Shown one piece after another: positions 7,804 through 17,500 of a stretch of 64,000 nucleotides of DNA. Below the pieces are notes generated by a model, which worked only from the letters and a program-made list of their open reading frames with translations, was not told the DNA's origin and made no database searches. The position numbers and the translations under genes are program-made. The number at the start of each line of letters is the position of its first letter. The stretch's first letter is position 1. Origin of the DNA: Coxiellaceae bacterium (GTDB taxonomy: Bacteria > Pseudomonadota > Gammaproteobacteria > Coxiellales > Coxiellaceae); assembly GCA_029212925.1 (NCBI GenBank), contig JARGOB010000004.1, positions 21,375 through 85,374 of the forward strand, read 5' to 3'.

Positions 7804-8721
7804 ATGCTAAGCCTAGACCAACTGCAACTAATACCCGTATTTATCAGCGTAGCCGAGCATAGCAGCTTTTCACAAGCCGCCCTTGCTCTCGACCTGTCCA
7901 ATGCTAGCGTCGGTAATAAAATCAAACAACTCGAAAATAGCCTAGGTGTATCACTGTTTCATCGCACCACGCGCTCCGTCAGCTTAACCCAAGAAGGCCA
8001 GCAACTACTGAATGCCCTCAACCCAATAGCCAAACAACTCAGCGATATCGAGCAGAACCTAACCAGCCGAAGCGACCAACTCAGCGGCATCATCCGCATG
8101 ACAGCACCACCGCAATTCGGCAGCCAATGCCTACCCGAATTAATGCATCAATTCCAACAAGACTACCCTGACGTGACCTTTGACATTACACTCAGTAACA
8201 AAAATCATGACCTACTGGCCAAGCAATTAGACCTCGCCATTCGCGGCGCGCACTTCGACCAACAGACCACATGGGACAGTAATCTCTATCGCGCTCGTAC
8301 CCTATTCACACAACGCATTATCGCTTGCGCCACAACGCAATATATAAAGTCACACCCCGTGATCAAAACTGTATCCGATTTAAACCAACATAAAGCACTC
8401 ATCGTAAAAAACTCACACGGCCAACCCATCAAACAATGGACCTTTCGCAAAGGTGGCAAGCCCTACCCCATTCAGTTTAAACAAAATGTCACTGCTAATT
8501 CATTGGATTTATTAATCAACGCCTGCTGCCAACACATGGGCATATTAATCACCTCAGAACTCAGCGTGCAGCGATACATAGACAAAGGCAGCCTCATCCA
8601 AATATTGCCAGACTACCAGTTGCCGCGCTATAAATTGCACGCCATCTACCCACGACACAGCAACATCAATAAACGCTTACGTGCTTGGATTAATCACCTT
8701 GTACAAAATTTGACGGAATAA
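7804..8721 (+). CDS. LysR-family transcriptional regulator
   Basis: A 305-residue DNA-binding regulator. The N-terminal winged helix-turn-helix covers about residues 5-65 (HSSFSQAALAL, then IKQLENSLGVSLFHRTTRSV). The effector-binding domain follows from about residue 92 to the end. It resembles the subgroup that controls quinone reductase or related genes of the opposite strand. The intergenic region of about 190 bases to the divergent 7613 gene would hold its operator. That region is AT-rich near the start (TATGATATAATAATA) but no clear T-N11-A dyad was picked out. Confidence 0.88.
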   Translation: MLSLDQLQLIPVFISVAEHSSFSQAALALDLSNASVGNKIKQLENSLGVSLFHRTTRSVSLTQEGQQLLNALNPIAKQLSDIEQNLTSRSDQLSGIIRMTAPPQFGSQCLPELMHQFQQDYPDVTFDITLSNKNHDLLAKQLDLAIRGAHFDQQTTWDSNLYRARTLFTQRIIACATTQYIKSHPVIKTVSDLNQHKALIVKNSHGQPIKQWTFRKGGKPYPIQFKQNVTANSLDLLINACCQHMGILITSELSVQRYIDKGSLIQILPDYQLPRYKLHAIYPRHSNINKRLRAWINHLVQNLTE

Positions 8722-8724
8722 TTT

Positions 8725-8768
8725 AAGTGTACTTAAACAATAACCTGAAAAAATTAAAGTACACTTCA
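8725..8768. terminator. Inverted repeat behind the LysR gene
   Basis: AAGTGTACTT at the 5' side and AAGTACACTT at the 3' side form a 10-bp stem around a 24-base loop, just after the LysR stop. There is no T-run, so it may be a weak terminator or a protein-binding palindrome. Confidence 0.35.
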
Positions 8769-8801
8769 CCCAACGCGGTTAATACTTAATCAAACAATAT
8801 A

Positions 8802-8830
8802 TTCGACAAATCCACCAAAATCAGTATACT
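8802..8830 (+). promoter_or_regulatory. Sigma70-type promoter of the SRP RNA
   Basis: TTCGAC (8802-8807) and TATACT (8825-8830) are separated by 17 bases. The predicted start of transcription falls at the first bases of the SRP RNA. Confidence 0.75.
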
Positions 8831-8833
8831 GTT

Positions 8834-8932
8834 GCCTTGCCGGTCCCCTCGCGACAAATACTCGCGAATTCCGCCAGGCCCGGAAGGGAGCAACGGTAGT
8901 GATCCATTTGGGCGCCGAGGTGTGGCTGGCAT
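8834..8932 (+). ncRNA. ffs: Signal recognition particle 4.5S RNA
   Basis: A small bacterial-type SRP RNA of about 100 nt. It has the conserved apical domain CCAGGCCCGGAAGGGAGCA with the GGAA tetraloop. The distal half (GAGGTGTGGCTGGCA) pairs back to the 5' end (TGCCGGTCCCCTCG region). It binds Ffh and targets nascent membrane proteins to the translocon. The position directly upstream of dnaX is a common gammaproteobacterial arrangement. The ends are approximate and set by the promoter and the terminal helix. Confidence 0.92.
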
Positions 8933-8971
8933 TTGTTCCCTTTATATACAAGCACAACAAAGGCAACGGAC

Positions 8972-10561
8972 ATGAGCCAACTCGCATTAGCCCGTAAATG
9001 GCGACCTCGTCAATTCAACGACCTCGTTGGTCAGCAACATGTTGTCACGGCACTAGTTAACGCACTCACCCATCAAAAACTGCATCACGCCTACTTATTA
9101 ACAGGCACACGCGGCGTGGGTAAAACCACCATTGCACGCATCTTTGCTAAATGCCTTAACTGCGAACAAGGCGTGTCCGCCACCCCATGCGGTCAATGCA
9201 ATAGCTGTGAAGAAATCGATAGCGGCCGCTTTGTCGATCTATTTGAAATCGATGCCGCCTCACGCACCAAAGTTGAAGATACCCGCGACCTGCTCGATAA
9301 CGTGCAATACGCACCCAGCAAAGGTCGTTATAAGGTTTACTTGATCGATGAAGTGCATATGCTCTCAGGCCACAGCTTTAATGCGCTATTAAAAACACTC
9401 GAAGAGCCCCCCGAACATGTGAAATTTATTCTGGCTACCACCGATCCAGAAAAATTACCAGCAACGGTACTATCACGCTGCTTACAATTTCATTTATTAG
9501 CGCTATTGCCCGAACAAATCAGCGAGCATTTAAAGCTGATATGCCAAAACGAAAACATCCCTGCTGAAGAAAAAGCACTAGCCTTATTAGCGCAATCCGC
9601 CAACGGCAGCCTTCGCGACGCACTGAGCTTATTAGATCAGGCCATCGCCTTTGGCAACCTATCAATTGAAACAGATGGCGTTCGCAGCATGCTAGGAACC
9701 ATTGACCCTAGCCATTTATACGACCTGCTCGATGCACTACACCAACACGACGGCAATCGCTTATATGAAATCTGCCATTCATTGGTGTCACTCGGCAGCG
9801 ACTTTAGTCATGTACTGGCTGATTTAGTAACCCTACTACACCAAATCAATGTGCTGCAATTAGCCCCCGGCGCCCTTACCGAACCCAACCCGCGCATGGT
9901 GCAATTATCACAACAACTTAGCGCTGAAGACCTGCAATTGTTTTATCAAATTGGTCTCGTTGGCCAACGCGATATGGCGCTCGCACCCAGCCCACGCGTC
10001 GGCTTTGAAATGACCATGATGCGTATGCTAGCGTTCTATCCGTCCAATGATGCTGAACCGCCCTCGAGCACACCACCAACCAAGGCTAAAGCCGCACCGT
10101 CCCAAAATACTGAAACGACCAATAAGAGCCAGCCCGCAGCCAAAGCGCCAGCAAAAGCAGCGGCCGCTAGCCCTTTGGCCACAGACTGGGCCAGCTGGGT
10201 TGAACAGATGAAACTGACCGGTGCTGCACTGCTATTAGCCCAAAACTGCAGTATCGATCGCTTTAAAGATAATGAGTTACACCTATTGTTAGACCCGCTG
10301 CAAAAGCCATTATTACAAAAGAAATACCAAGAAAGGTTGAATGATGCATTAAATCAACTACATAGCAAAACCATAAAATTAACCATTGAGTTAGCAGGAT
10401 CCAAGCAGCCAACCCCCAACACCATGGCAGCCGATAAGCGTCAACAGCAGCATAAAGATGCCACCGAATCGATCCATAATGATAAGCATGTCAAAACCTT
10501 AATGGATTCATTCGATGCAAAAATAGTTGAAGGCAGCATAGTTTCTAAGCAAAACCTATAG
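8972..10561 (+). CDS. dnaX: DNA polymerase III subunit gamma/tau
   Basis: The clamp-loader ATPase, 529 residues. It shows MSQLALARKWRPRQF at the start, Walker A GTRGVGKTT near residue 45, the four-cysteine zinc module (CLNCEQG, PCGQCNSC), Walker B LIDEVHML and the SRC sensor. An Ala/Pro/Lys-rich linker (about residues 375-410) leads to a tau-specific C-terminal domain. The protein is shorter than the E. coli tau (643 residues). I saw no A6-type slippery site in the linker, so production of gamma by frameshifting is not supported. The frame is open 13 codons further upstream into the SRP RNA, but the ATG at 8972 with AAGG before it matches the family. Confidence 0.95.
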   Translation: MSQLALARKWRPRQFNDLVGQQHVVTALVNALTHQKLHHAYLLTGTRGVGKTTIARIFAKCLNCEQGVSATPCGQCNSCEEIDSGRFVDLFEIDAASRTKVEDTRDLLDNVQYAPSKGRYKVYLIDEVHMLSGHSFNALLKTLEEPPEHVKFILATTDPEKLPATVLSRCLQFHLLALLPEQISEHLKLICQNENIPAEEKALALLAQSANGSLRDALSLLDQAIAFGNLSIETDGVRSMLGTIDPSHLYDLLDALHQHDGNRLYEICHSLVSLGSDFSHVLADLVTLLHQINVLQLAPGALTEPNPRMVQLSQQLSAEDLQLFYQIGLVGQRDMALAPSPRVGFEMTMMRMLAFYPSNDAEPPSSTPPTKAKAAPSQNTETTNKSQPAAKAPAKAAAASPLATDWASWVEQMKLTGAALLLAQNCSIDRFKDNELHLLLDPLQKPLLQKKYQERLNDALNQLHSKTIKLTIELAGSKQPTPNTMAADKRQQQHKDATESIHNDKHVKTLMDSFDAKIVEGSIVSKQNL

Positions 10562-10615
10562 TACAATAAGCGCCACAAATTCGATTTAACAACCATAAAA
10601 CCGGAGTGATTAATA

Positions 10616-10996
10616 ATGGCAGATCAAGACGAAAATTTGCTAAGTGAGATTAAATCCAGCATTACTGATATGCAATCTCAAATGCAATCAACCTATTCCA
10701 ACTTGGCTGATATCAAGTTATCAGGCGAGTCTTCAGACGGCACAGTGAAAATCACAATGACCGCGACTTACACTTTCGAAGACATTGAATTTGACGAACG
10801 CGCCCTACAAGGCGGCGTTAAAGAGTTTAAATGGCGCATCCGCGAAGCGTGGAAAAACCTGAGCGATAAGATTCAAGAAACCACCCAAGCTAAAACCGTA
10901 GAATTACTGCAAGGCATGAACATCCCTGATGATATTCGTAACCTCAGCGTTGATGAAGAAGGCGGTCAAGGTGGACAAGGTCAAGGAGGCCAGTAA
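10616..10996 (+). CDS. Divergent YbaB/EbfC-like protein with Gly/Gln tail
   Basis: A 126-residue protein with the layout of YbaB: a leading helix (about residues 8-30), a three-strand part starting [24 protein letters not shown], and a final helix ending in [11 protein letters not shown]. The matching stretches in the true YbaB at 11683 are [26 protein letters not shown] and the helix ending in [10 protein letters not shown]. YbaB binds DNA as a dimer and coats the nucleoid. This copy differs by carrying Trp residues ([12 protein letters not shown]) and a tail of repeated GGQGGQ units. It stands between dnaX and recR, exactly where ybaB lies in many genomes, while a second copy follows recR. 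The two are likely ancient paralogues with different jobs. Confidence 0.7.
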   Translation: MADQDENLLSEIKSSITDMQSQMQSTYSNLADIKLSGESSDGTVKITMTATYTFEDIEFDERALQGGVKEFKWRIREAWKNLSDKIQETTQAKTVELLQGMNIPDDIRNLSVDEEGGQGGQGQGGQ

Positions 10997-11001
10997 ATCG
11001 C

Positions 11002-11610
11002 ATGACCTTCAGTCCGCTGACACAGCAACTGATTGATGCCTTGTGCACGTTACCAGGGATTGGTCCAAAATCAGCGCAGCGTTTAACGTTTAAACTGCTG
11101 TCCGAACAAGGCAAACCTAAAGGTCAACTGCTAGCCAGCGCCCTCGAAAAAGCCATCAGTCAGGTGGGTTATTGTCGGCGCTGTCGCAATTACACAGAAT
11201 TAAGCCTATGTGAGTTATGCAGCAATGACAAACGTCATGCTCATCAACTATGCATCGTTGAATCACCAGCCGATATGGCGGCGATTGAGCAAACTGCTAG
11301 CTTTAGTGGTTTGTATTTTGTTTTACAAGGGCACCTCTCACCACTGGAAGGCATAGGTCCCGACGATTTAGCGTTGCCAGATTTATTGCAACGCATTCGC
11401 CAAGACGCGGTCAGCGAAATCATACTCGCAACCAACTCAACCATGGAAGGCGAAGCAACCGCACAATACATTGCCGCACAAATCGATAGCAGCAAAGTAA
11501 AGTGCACTCGCATCGCTCACGGTGTACCGATTGGCGGCGAATTAGAATACTTAGATGGCGGCACACTCGGTCATGCATTTGCATCCCGCGTGCTGATGAA
11601 ACAAGAATAA
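11002..11610 (+). CDS. recR: Recombination protein RecR
   Basis: A 202-residue protein of the RecFOR pathway, which loads RecA on gapped DNA. It has the N-terminal helix-hairpin-helix (LCTLPGIGPKSAQR), the four-cysteine zinc finger (CRRCRNY, LCELC) around residues 57-72, and the Toprim domain (LCIVESPADMAAIEQT). The length matches E. coli RecR. The gene follows the YbaB-like gene by five bases and is probably in one transcript with dnaX. Confidence 0.96.
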   Translation: MTFSPLTQQLIDALCTLPGIGPKSAQRLTFKLLSEQGKPKGQLLASALEKAISQVGYCRRCRNYTELSLCELCSNDKRHAHQLCIVESPADMAAIEQTASFSGLYFVLQGHLSPLEGIGPDDLALPDLLQRIRQDAVSEIILATNSTMEGEATAQYIAAQIDSSKVKCTRIAHGVPIGGELEYLDGGTLGHAFASRVLMKQE

Positions 11611-11612
11611 AA

Positions 11613-11658
11613 CTGGACCCCGGATCAACTGTCATCCCGGACTTGATCCGGGATCCAG
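11613..11658. repeat. GGATCCCGG/CCGGGATGAC palindromic repeat
   Basis: It contains one full palindrome (TGTCATCCCGGACTTGATC and its complement ending GGGATCCAG) preceded by a partial copy (CTGGACCCCGGATCAA). It fills most of the short gap between recR and ybaB and would form a stable hairpin in the shared transcript. Confidence 0.85.
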
Positions 11659-11682
11659 AAATAATAAATAGAGGAAACAACA

Positions 11683-12018
11683 ATGGCATTTAATATGGGC
11701 GGACTCGGCAACTTAATGAAAAACGCCGGCAAAATTCAAGAAATGATGAAGCAACAACAAGAAGAGCTCGAAAAAATCCAGGTGACCGGTGAAGCCGGTG
11801 CTGGTGATGTGCAAGTCACGATGACCGCCAAACACTACATCGTAAAAGTAGACATCAAAGATGACATCCTAAAAGAAGACAAAGAAATCGTTGAAGACCT
11901 AATCGCCGCCGCTACCAATGACGCCACCGCTAAAGTAGAAAAGATCACGCAAGAAAAAATGTCTGGCCTTGGTGAAATGTTTGGCGTTGATATGCCAACG
12001 GGCGATGACAGCAAATAA
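11683..12018 (+). CDS. ybaB: Nucleoid-associated protein YbaB/EbfC
   Basis: A 111-residue YbaB/EbfC family protein with the typical start [20 protein letters not shown], the strand region [18 protein letters not shown], and the C-terminal helix with [19 protein letters not shown]. It binds DNA as a tweezer-like dimer. A good ribosome-binding site (GAGGAAAC) precedes the ATG. It normally sits between dnaX and recR, but here it has been displaced behind recR by the divergent copy at 10616 and a palindromic repeat. It ends convergent to the large gene at 12032. Confidence 0.92.
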   Translation: MAFNMGGLGNLMKNAGKIQEMMKQQQEELEKIQVTGEAGAGDVQVTMTAKHYIVKVDIKDDILKEDKEIVEDLIAAATNDATAKVEKITQEKMSGLGEMFGVDMPTGDDSK

Positions 12019-12031
12019 ACAGTTTCAACAG

Positions 12032-14323
12032 TTAAAACGGGCAAGCCTCTGCTGCTAGCCGCTTTGACCTATCATCATCTGCTTCAGGGCGTGCGGCCAC
12101 CGCCTCGCGCCATGCAGCCGATAAATCAGACGCATGATCACCTTTATGAGCCTGCCATTTTGAAGCCTTACTTTGCTTCCAAGCACGCGATGTCTCTGCG
12201 AAATTAGTATTAAGCGCCTTGCTAGGGCTCTTAAAAAAACTAGGTGAGCGTGATTCCGAATCAAAACTCAACGTTTTCGGTGCGCCGCCTTGATCAACAC
12301 TGGAAACAAACATACCGGCACCGTATAAACAGTGTGCATCAAGCGCTATATCAACGGCAGCTTGCAGTGCATCCATACTGCCGGCGCCATGACAAAACTG
12401 TCGCAACGCATCCCTTAGATCAGCATGCTCATCCGATACACCACCCCTGCGGCTCTCAGCTAAAGTCAGCACATGAAATAAATCAACACGTCCTTCCACC
12501 GCTTTAAACCGTTCGTTCGCACTTTTACAACCGTATAATGATTTATCTTGCAAGAAAACCAACATCGACTGCACCATCAAACCATACTTAGGGTTACGAT
12601 ATTCTCCAGTCGCATGCATACGAAACATCGCTTTGGTGACTAACACCTCAAGCGAGTCACGTTTTTTTGTTTCTGTCACGGGGAGGTAACGAGCACATCT
12701 ATCATTACATGCACTTAATGCCTCCGTTAATTGCATACCTTGCTTACTCTTATAAAAATATACTGGAGTGGGGTCAGACTCACCCAAGGGAGCACCGTGC
12801 CTAAGCAAAAACTTCGTATACAGCTCTTGTGCTTGTTGATGATGAGAAGCAACCTCTGCGCATTGCGGTGCTGGCAAAAATTCAGAACGCTGGCTTAGCG
12901 TCGATAAAATGGCTACCTCTGCCATTAAGCTCGCCTCACGTAATACATCATTCTCAGGACCTCTAGCACTCGACAAACGCAAAGCTTCGGTATGCTGATT
13001 AACAGGAATATTAGCTACCAAACAAAACGGTAAAGGGTCCTTGCGCCCTGGTCTTAATTGCTCACGATTCATGCGGTGCGCCGCCATCAAAATACGTTTT
13101 GCACTTTGACGCTGACGGTTTTTATGATCCAGTGTTTTATCTTTAATAAAACCGTTAAGCGAAGTTAATAAATTGTAAACCATGGGGGAGCCAAGACTAC
13201 CAGCCGTTGATAGCTCACGTTGATCCACCATTAATTTTTCTGCTACATCACTAATTGCCTCAGGCTTAACGACATCAGCAGGTGATAACGAGGGCACACG
13301 CGCCTCAACACGTGCTGTTGGGCTAGCCGCTAATGCTTCACTAACAGGGTCATAACTAAAACGCTGGAATTGACGTCGCGCTTGAATATCTGCCCCCACC
13401 ACTTTGTTATGCGCCGTATGGTCTGACCCTTCAACCCAAACACAACTGCCGGCAACATTATCAGTAAATAAGTAATCAGCACTGGTAGCAGACGTATGCA
13501 ATAGGTCACTCCCTTCTACTGCCGCTACAGATTCATTCATCAAATCCAGATCTAGCCGTTCAACGCTGGTGGTATCATGACACAGCGATAACAGCGCATC
13601 TGCCATTGCTGCTTTAGTGATCGGTAATAATACTTTTCGCGCTCTATCCAGCGCTGCATTCAACTCAACTAAATTAATTGCACCATCAATAGTAGTGGCT
13701 GTAAGCGCTGCAACAAATATATCTCGCACCTGGGCATTCATATTTAACGCTGCATTTTCGAACGCCACCTGCAAATGTTGATCGGTAAACTCTGTCGAAT
13801 ACTTTTTTTGCACGCAACGCATTGACAATCGCATATGCATTTCTACTTCTTGTTGCAAATTAATCACGCTGCTGCGATGCGCATAGGCCATATAGGCTCT
13901 AACCGGTTGTTGCGCTTGCATAATAGACGCCCTACCAGCCCTACTGTCGGGGGACTCACGGCCAGGTGTCGACGGGATACCAGCCAACAACCAATCCCTA
14001 AAATCAGAGGATAGCTGAATCATTGGCGCACTGAGGTCGACTGAAGAATCTGCATGCGACTGCAGCAAATCAACACTCGCATACAGCGCACGATCTAGAG
14101 CCGCTCCGGTATCATCAAATTGAATAAGCTCGACCAATGCATGACCATTAGTATCAAACCGACGAACAGGGGCGTAAATGGGATCACTGAATTTAGCCTT
14201 AGCAGCTTGCAGGCCTTCTTGGATAACGGCCATTGGCGGCAATATACGTGCAGCCGAACTAACTTCTGCTTCTTTTGCTTCACCGGAAAGCTTCGATCCC
14301 CTACCCAAATATTGTCTGCTCAT
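12032..14323 (-). CDS. Large effector-like protein with CX5R motif (short paralogue)
   Basis: A 763-residue protein with no signal peptide or membrane helix. It aligns along its length with the C-terminal two thirds of the next gene (14544-18347). Shared blocks include FDxNGHAL, a region ending ARVEARVPSL, VPVNQHT, EASLMxEVAxLxTL and YGCKSANERF. The last block contains Cys599-x5-Arg605, the P-loop form of cysteine phosphatases. CKS-x-x-x-R versions of this loop occur in phosphoinositide phosphatase effectors of the SopB/IpgD and SidF/SidP type. This suggests a translocated lipid phosphatase, but the function is an inference from the motif and context. No secretion signal was identified. Other conserved Asn/His residues (VPVNQHT) might be part of the active site. 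Confidence 0.6.
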   Translation of the reverse strand: MSRQYLGRGSKLSGEAKEAEVSSAARILPPMAVIQEGLQAAKAKFSDPIYAPVRRFDTNGHALVELIQFDDTGAALDRALYASVDLLQSHADSSVDLSAPMIQLSSDFRDWLLAGIPSTPGRESPDSRAGRASIMQAQQPVRAYMAYAHRSSVINLQQEVEMHMRLSMRCVQKKYSTEFTDQHLQVAFENAALNMNAQVRDIFVAALTATTIDGAINLVELNAALDRARKVLLPITKAAMADALLSLCHDTTSVERLDLDLMNESVAAVEGSDLLHTSATSADYLFTDNVAGSCVWVEGSDHTAHNKVVGADIQARRQFQRFSYDPVSEALAASPTARVEARVPSLSPADVVKPEAISDVAEKLMVDQRELSTAGSLGSPMVYNLLTSLNGFIKDKTLDHKNRQRQSAKRILMAAHRMNREQLRPGRKDPLPFCLVANIPVNQHTEALRLSSARGPENDVLREASLMAEVAILSTLSQRSEFLPAPQCAEVASHHQQAQELYTKFLLRHGAPLGESDPTPVYFYKSKQGMQLTEALSACNDRCARYLPVTETKKRDSLEVLVTKAMFRMHATGEYRNPKYGLMVQSMLVFLQDKSLYGCKSANERFKAVEGRVDLFHVLTLAESRRGGVSDEHADLRDALRQFCHGAGSMDALQAAVDIALDAHCLYGAGMFVSSVDQGGAPKTLSFDSESRSPSFFKSPSKALNTNFAETSRAWKQSKASKWQAHKGDHASDLSAAWREAVAARPEADDDRSKRLAAEACPF

Positions 14324-14543
14324 ATCACTTTATCTCTTATACAGTCTCATTTAATTCCATACATAGCCTTAGCTATCAACTACTTACTTTATCTCACACT
14401 TTTTTAACAGGTATCCTGGATAAATTCTACAGCAGGGACATTAAAGCCATATTAAGCTTACAACCTAATTTATTGTAAAATATGGACATTCCAGATTAAG
14501 ATGGGATCGCCGTTATTTTGCCATTAATAATGACTCATCAATA

Positions 14544-17500
14544 TTAAGTGCTACACACAAGCGGAGGTGGCACATACCCCACCGCTTCTGAGCTAACAGC
14601 TTCAGTGGTAGCCGTGCTCGCATCCGCCTGCAGTGCTTTTAACACCTGATGCGAGGTTTTAGCAAAGTGACCTTTACCCGTTTGGCATTTTGCAGCACTC
14701 GAGGCATACAAATAACTGACCGATTTCGGTTCTGCTTTATTGGTGATTACAGCACCCACTCTACTGTCCGTTCCCCATGACGATTTAGTTACTTTAGAAC
14801 GCGCTGCTTGGTCGTGAATACTAACCACTGCTGCAGAACCGGATAATGTGCTGGTGTTATAAGCCTTATTCATCGCCACCTGCAGTTCTGTCATGCTGTT
14901 AGTGCCTTGACAGAAACCAGCTAGCACATTTCTAAATTCTCGCTGTTCTGCTGGCAAAGTATCAAGACCTTGCGTTTCACGCGCCGCCAAACCATGCAGC
15001 AACTCAACACGATTAGCTACCGCTTGAAAACGCTCATTAGCACTCTTACAACCGTATAATGATTTGGGTTGTAAAAATATCGACAATGCTTGCACCGTCA
15101 TGCCACTTTCTTTATCGCGATGTAACGCATAAGCATGAATATGATATAACACTTTTGCTACTAAGGTTTCCAATGAGTCTTCTGGCGCTGCAGCCACAAC
15201 ATCATCAAAATAACCCGCTTGTTCGTTGCGTACTTGGTTATACGCTTTGATTTTGTTACGCAGCAAACGACCTTGTTTTGACCGGTGGAAATAAGCCTTA
15301 CCCGTTGTATTCACCGGTGCATTTTTCAGAAAGTCGACATACAAATCTTGCGCTACTTTATGCAGTGTGTTCACTTGCTTACGCTGCATGTACGGAAGAT
15401 GATGGGCTTGCTGCTGTAAAGTAGCCAACATCGCTACTTCCACCATTAAACTGGCTTCGCCGGTTGCATCATCGAATGCATCTAAATCTAAATTACTGGT
15501 GTGCTGATTAACCGGAACATTTTGCACTAAAAACAAACCATGATAGTCAGCTGGAGTCCCAGTGACCTTTGCACGATTAAACTTATGAGCACCCATAAGA
15601 ATGGAATCAATGCTACGGCGTTGATAATTCCCACGATCACCACCCAACCACTTAGGCAGGTTATCTTTAAATCGCGTATGCAATGACGTTAATGCATTGT
15701 ATACCGTAGGACCAGAGCTGGTATATTCCGATCGAACATGACTCACTTTTTGCTCGTGCTCATCTCCTTCAACCTGAGCTACAATCATAGATTGCCTAGA
15801 CATCTGCCCATCGATATAACCTAATTTAGCTTGCACATCATCAATTCTGACTGATTCCTTGGCTTTGTATACCGCCAAGGATGGCACACGCGCTTCGACG
15901 CGTGAAGTCGCTAGTGCACCAACATGTGACGAGCCATCTTTTTCTTCATCAACTAATTTAGCGCGGCGTATAAGCTGCAAACCAACATGCTTATCACCTA
16001 GTTGCTTATCATGCGAACTGTATGACGTTCCTTGTATCCAACACGCCGTTTTATTATGATTATCGGTATGCAAATAAGCATTATCAGTGGCGGTGGTGGA
16101 TTCAAAGTCTTTATCTTCGGTAGCTAACACAGCTTGATCAAAAAGCCGCATACGTACTTCATATGTAGACTCAAATTCTTTTTCATTACCATACTTTTTA
16201 CGCATAGCCGTAATCAGATGATGTATACACCGATCATGAACGCTCGATTTTTTTGACCGAGAAAATGCCTTATCAAGCTTAGATTCAACTAGGCTCATAT
16301 CAAGTTGAATTTCGCCTGATTTAACAACAGTACTACTTGATAAAATTTGTTTTACTTCAGCTGCTATTGCTGCATTCACTTGCAATAGCGATTGCTGAAT
16401 AGCCTGCTCCATTATTTTAGCAAACTCTCGATTCTTTAACTTCTTAAGCTCCTGACGACCGATTAAATTAGTTTGCCCATCTATATCTGTACTAACTTGC
16501 TGCTTATATTTTTTTTGATACGTACGCGCGCATAGTCGAATATGCCCCTCAACCTCAAGTTGCATATTGTTAATACTACCACGTGATTCGCTACGAAATA
16601 GTGCTTGCATATAGCCTGGTAATTCATTGAAGGTTTTCGGAATGGATGGCAATTTAGGATCCAACCATTGCACATATCGCTTTTCAATGTCTGACAGCTC
16701 AGTTCCCGCCTCAAATGCAATGGCCCTTATTACATCAACACTCACGTGTTGTAATTTATTATCAACCACCACTTCCATTAATGCATGGCCATTACTGTCA
16801 AATCGAATTCCACCGGGTGCTTCTTTGTTAGCAGCTTGCACCATCTCACGAGACACATGTCGCCTTGGTACATCATCAACCAATGATGGTGAAGGCGCAT
16901 TCGCCGTATCGGTATCTTTTTGCTCAAAGTCTGATGATAATTCACGAATCCGTTGCCACGCAGCATCAAGCATCTTAGCTTGCAGCGCTTGAGATTGACC
17001 CTGATGCACTGTTGCTTGCGCGCGTTCTAGTTGACGCTGTTCAACAGACATCAATTGCGCACCATGCGGCAATTTGTCATTGTGGCCATCATACACAATG
17101 GCATTCTTTTCATGCTTAAGTAATGGACGACCTAAAGCCATTTCATACAGATGAAAAACTATTTTTGCGGTTTTACATGAAGCACGATAACCAATGCCTT
17201 TCTTAAAGAGGGTTTCTCGTGGAGTAGGATGCCACACACCCGCAGTGCGCTCGAAACCACGACTGATACACTGATTCAAATACTCAACCGTTAATAACCG
17301 ACCACTTCCAAAGTTATCACACAGCTCTTTCAAAAATGTCGCTTTTTCACTGTCACCGTTTATCGCATATTCGCGCTCTATGTATTTTTTTGCTTCCATA
17401 CCGAGCTGTCGAGCAGACGCAGCTTCCACAGAATCCGCTGGCGTCGTTCGTTTAAATTCAGCCGGATTTAAGGCTGACGGTAATGATCTTACTCTACTGG

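Noticed and set aside
10060..10190. Programmed frameshift site in dnaX for the gamma form
   Set aside because: No A AAA AAG-type heptamer with a downstream stem was seen in the Ala/Lys-rich linker.
11420..11693. Short frames across the repeat between recR and ybaB
   Set aside because: They read the palindrome (VIPDLIRDPE) and parts of recR in other frames, with no start signal.
14440..14510. CTTAAT half sites resembling PmrA boxes upstream of the 763-residue gene
   Set aside because: Only single copies with wrong spacing were seen, and such AT-rich hexamers are expected by chance.
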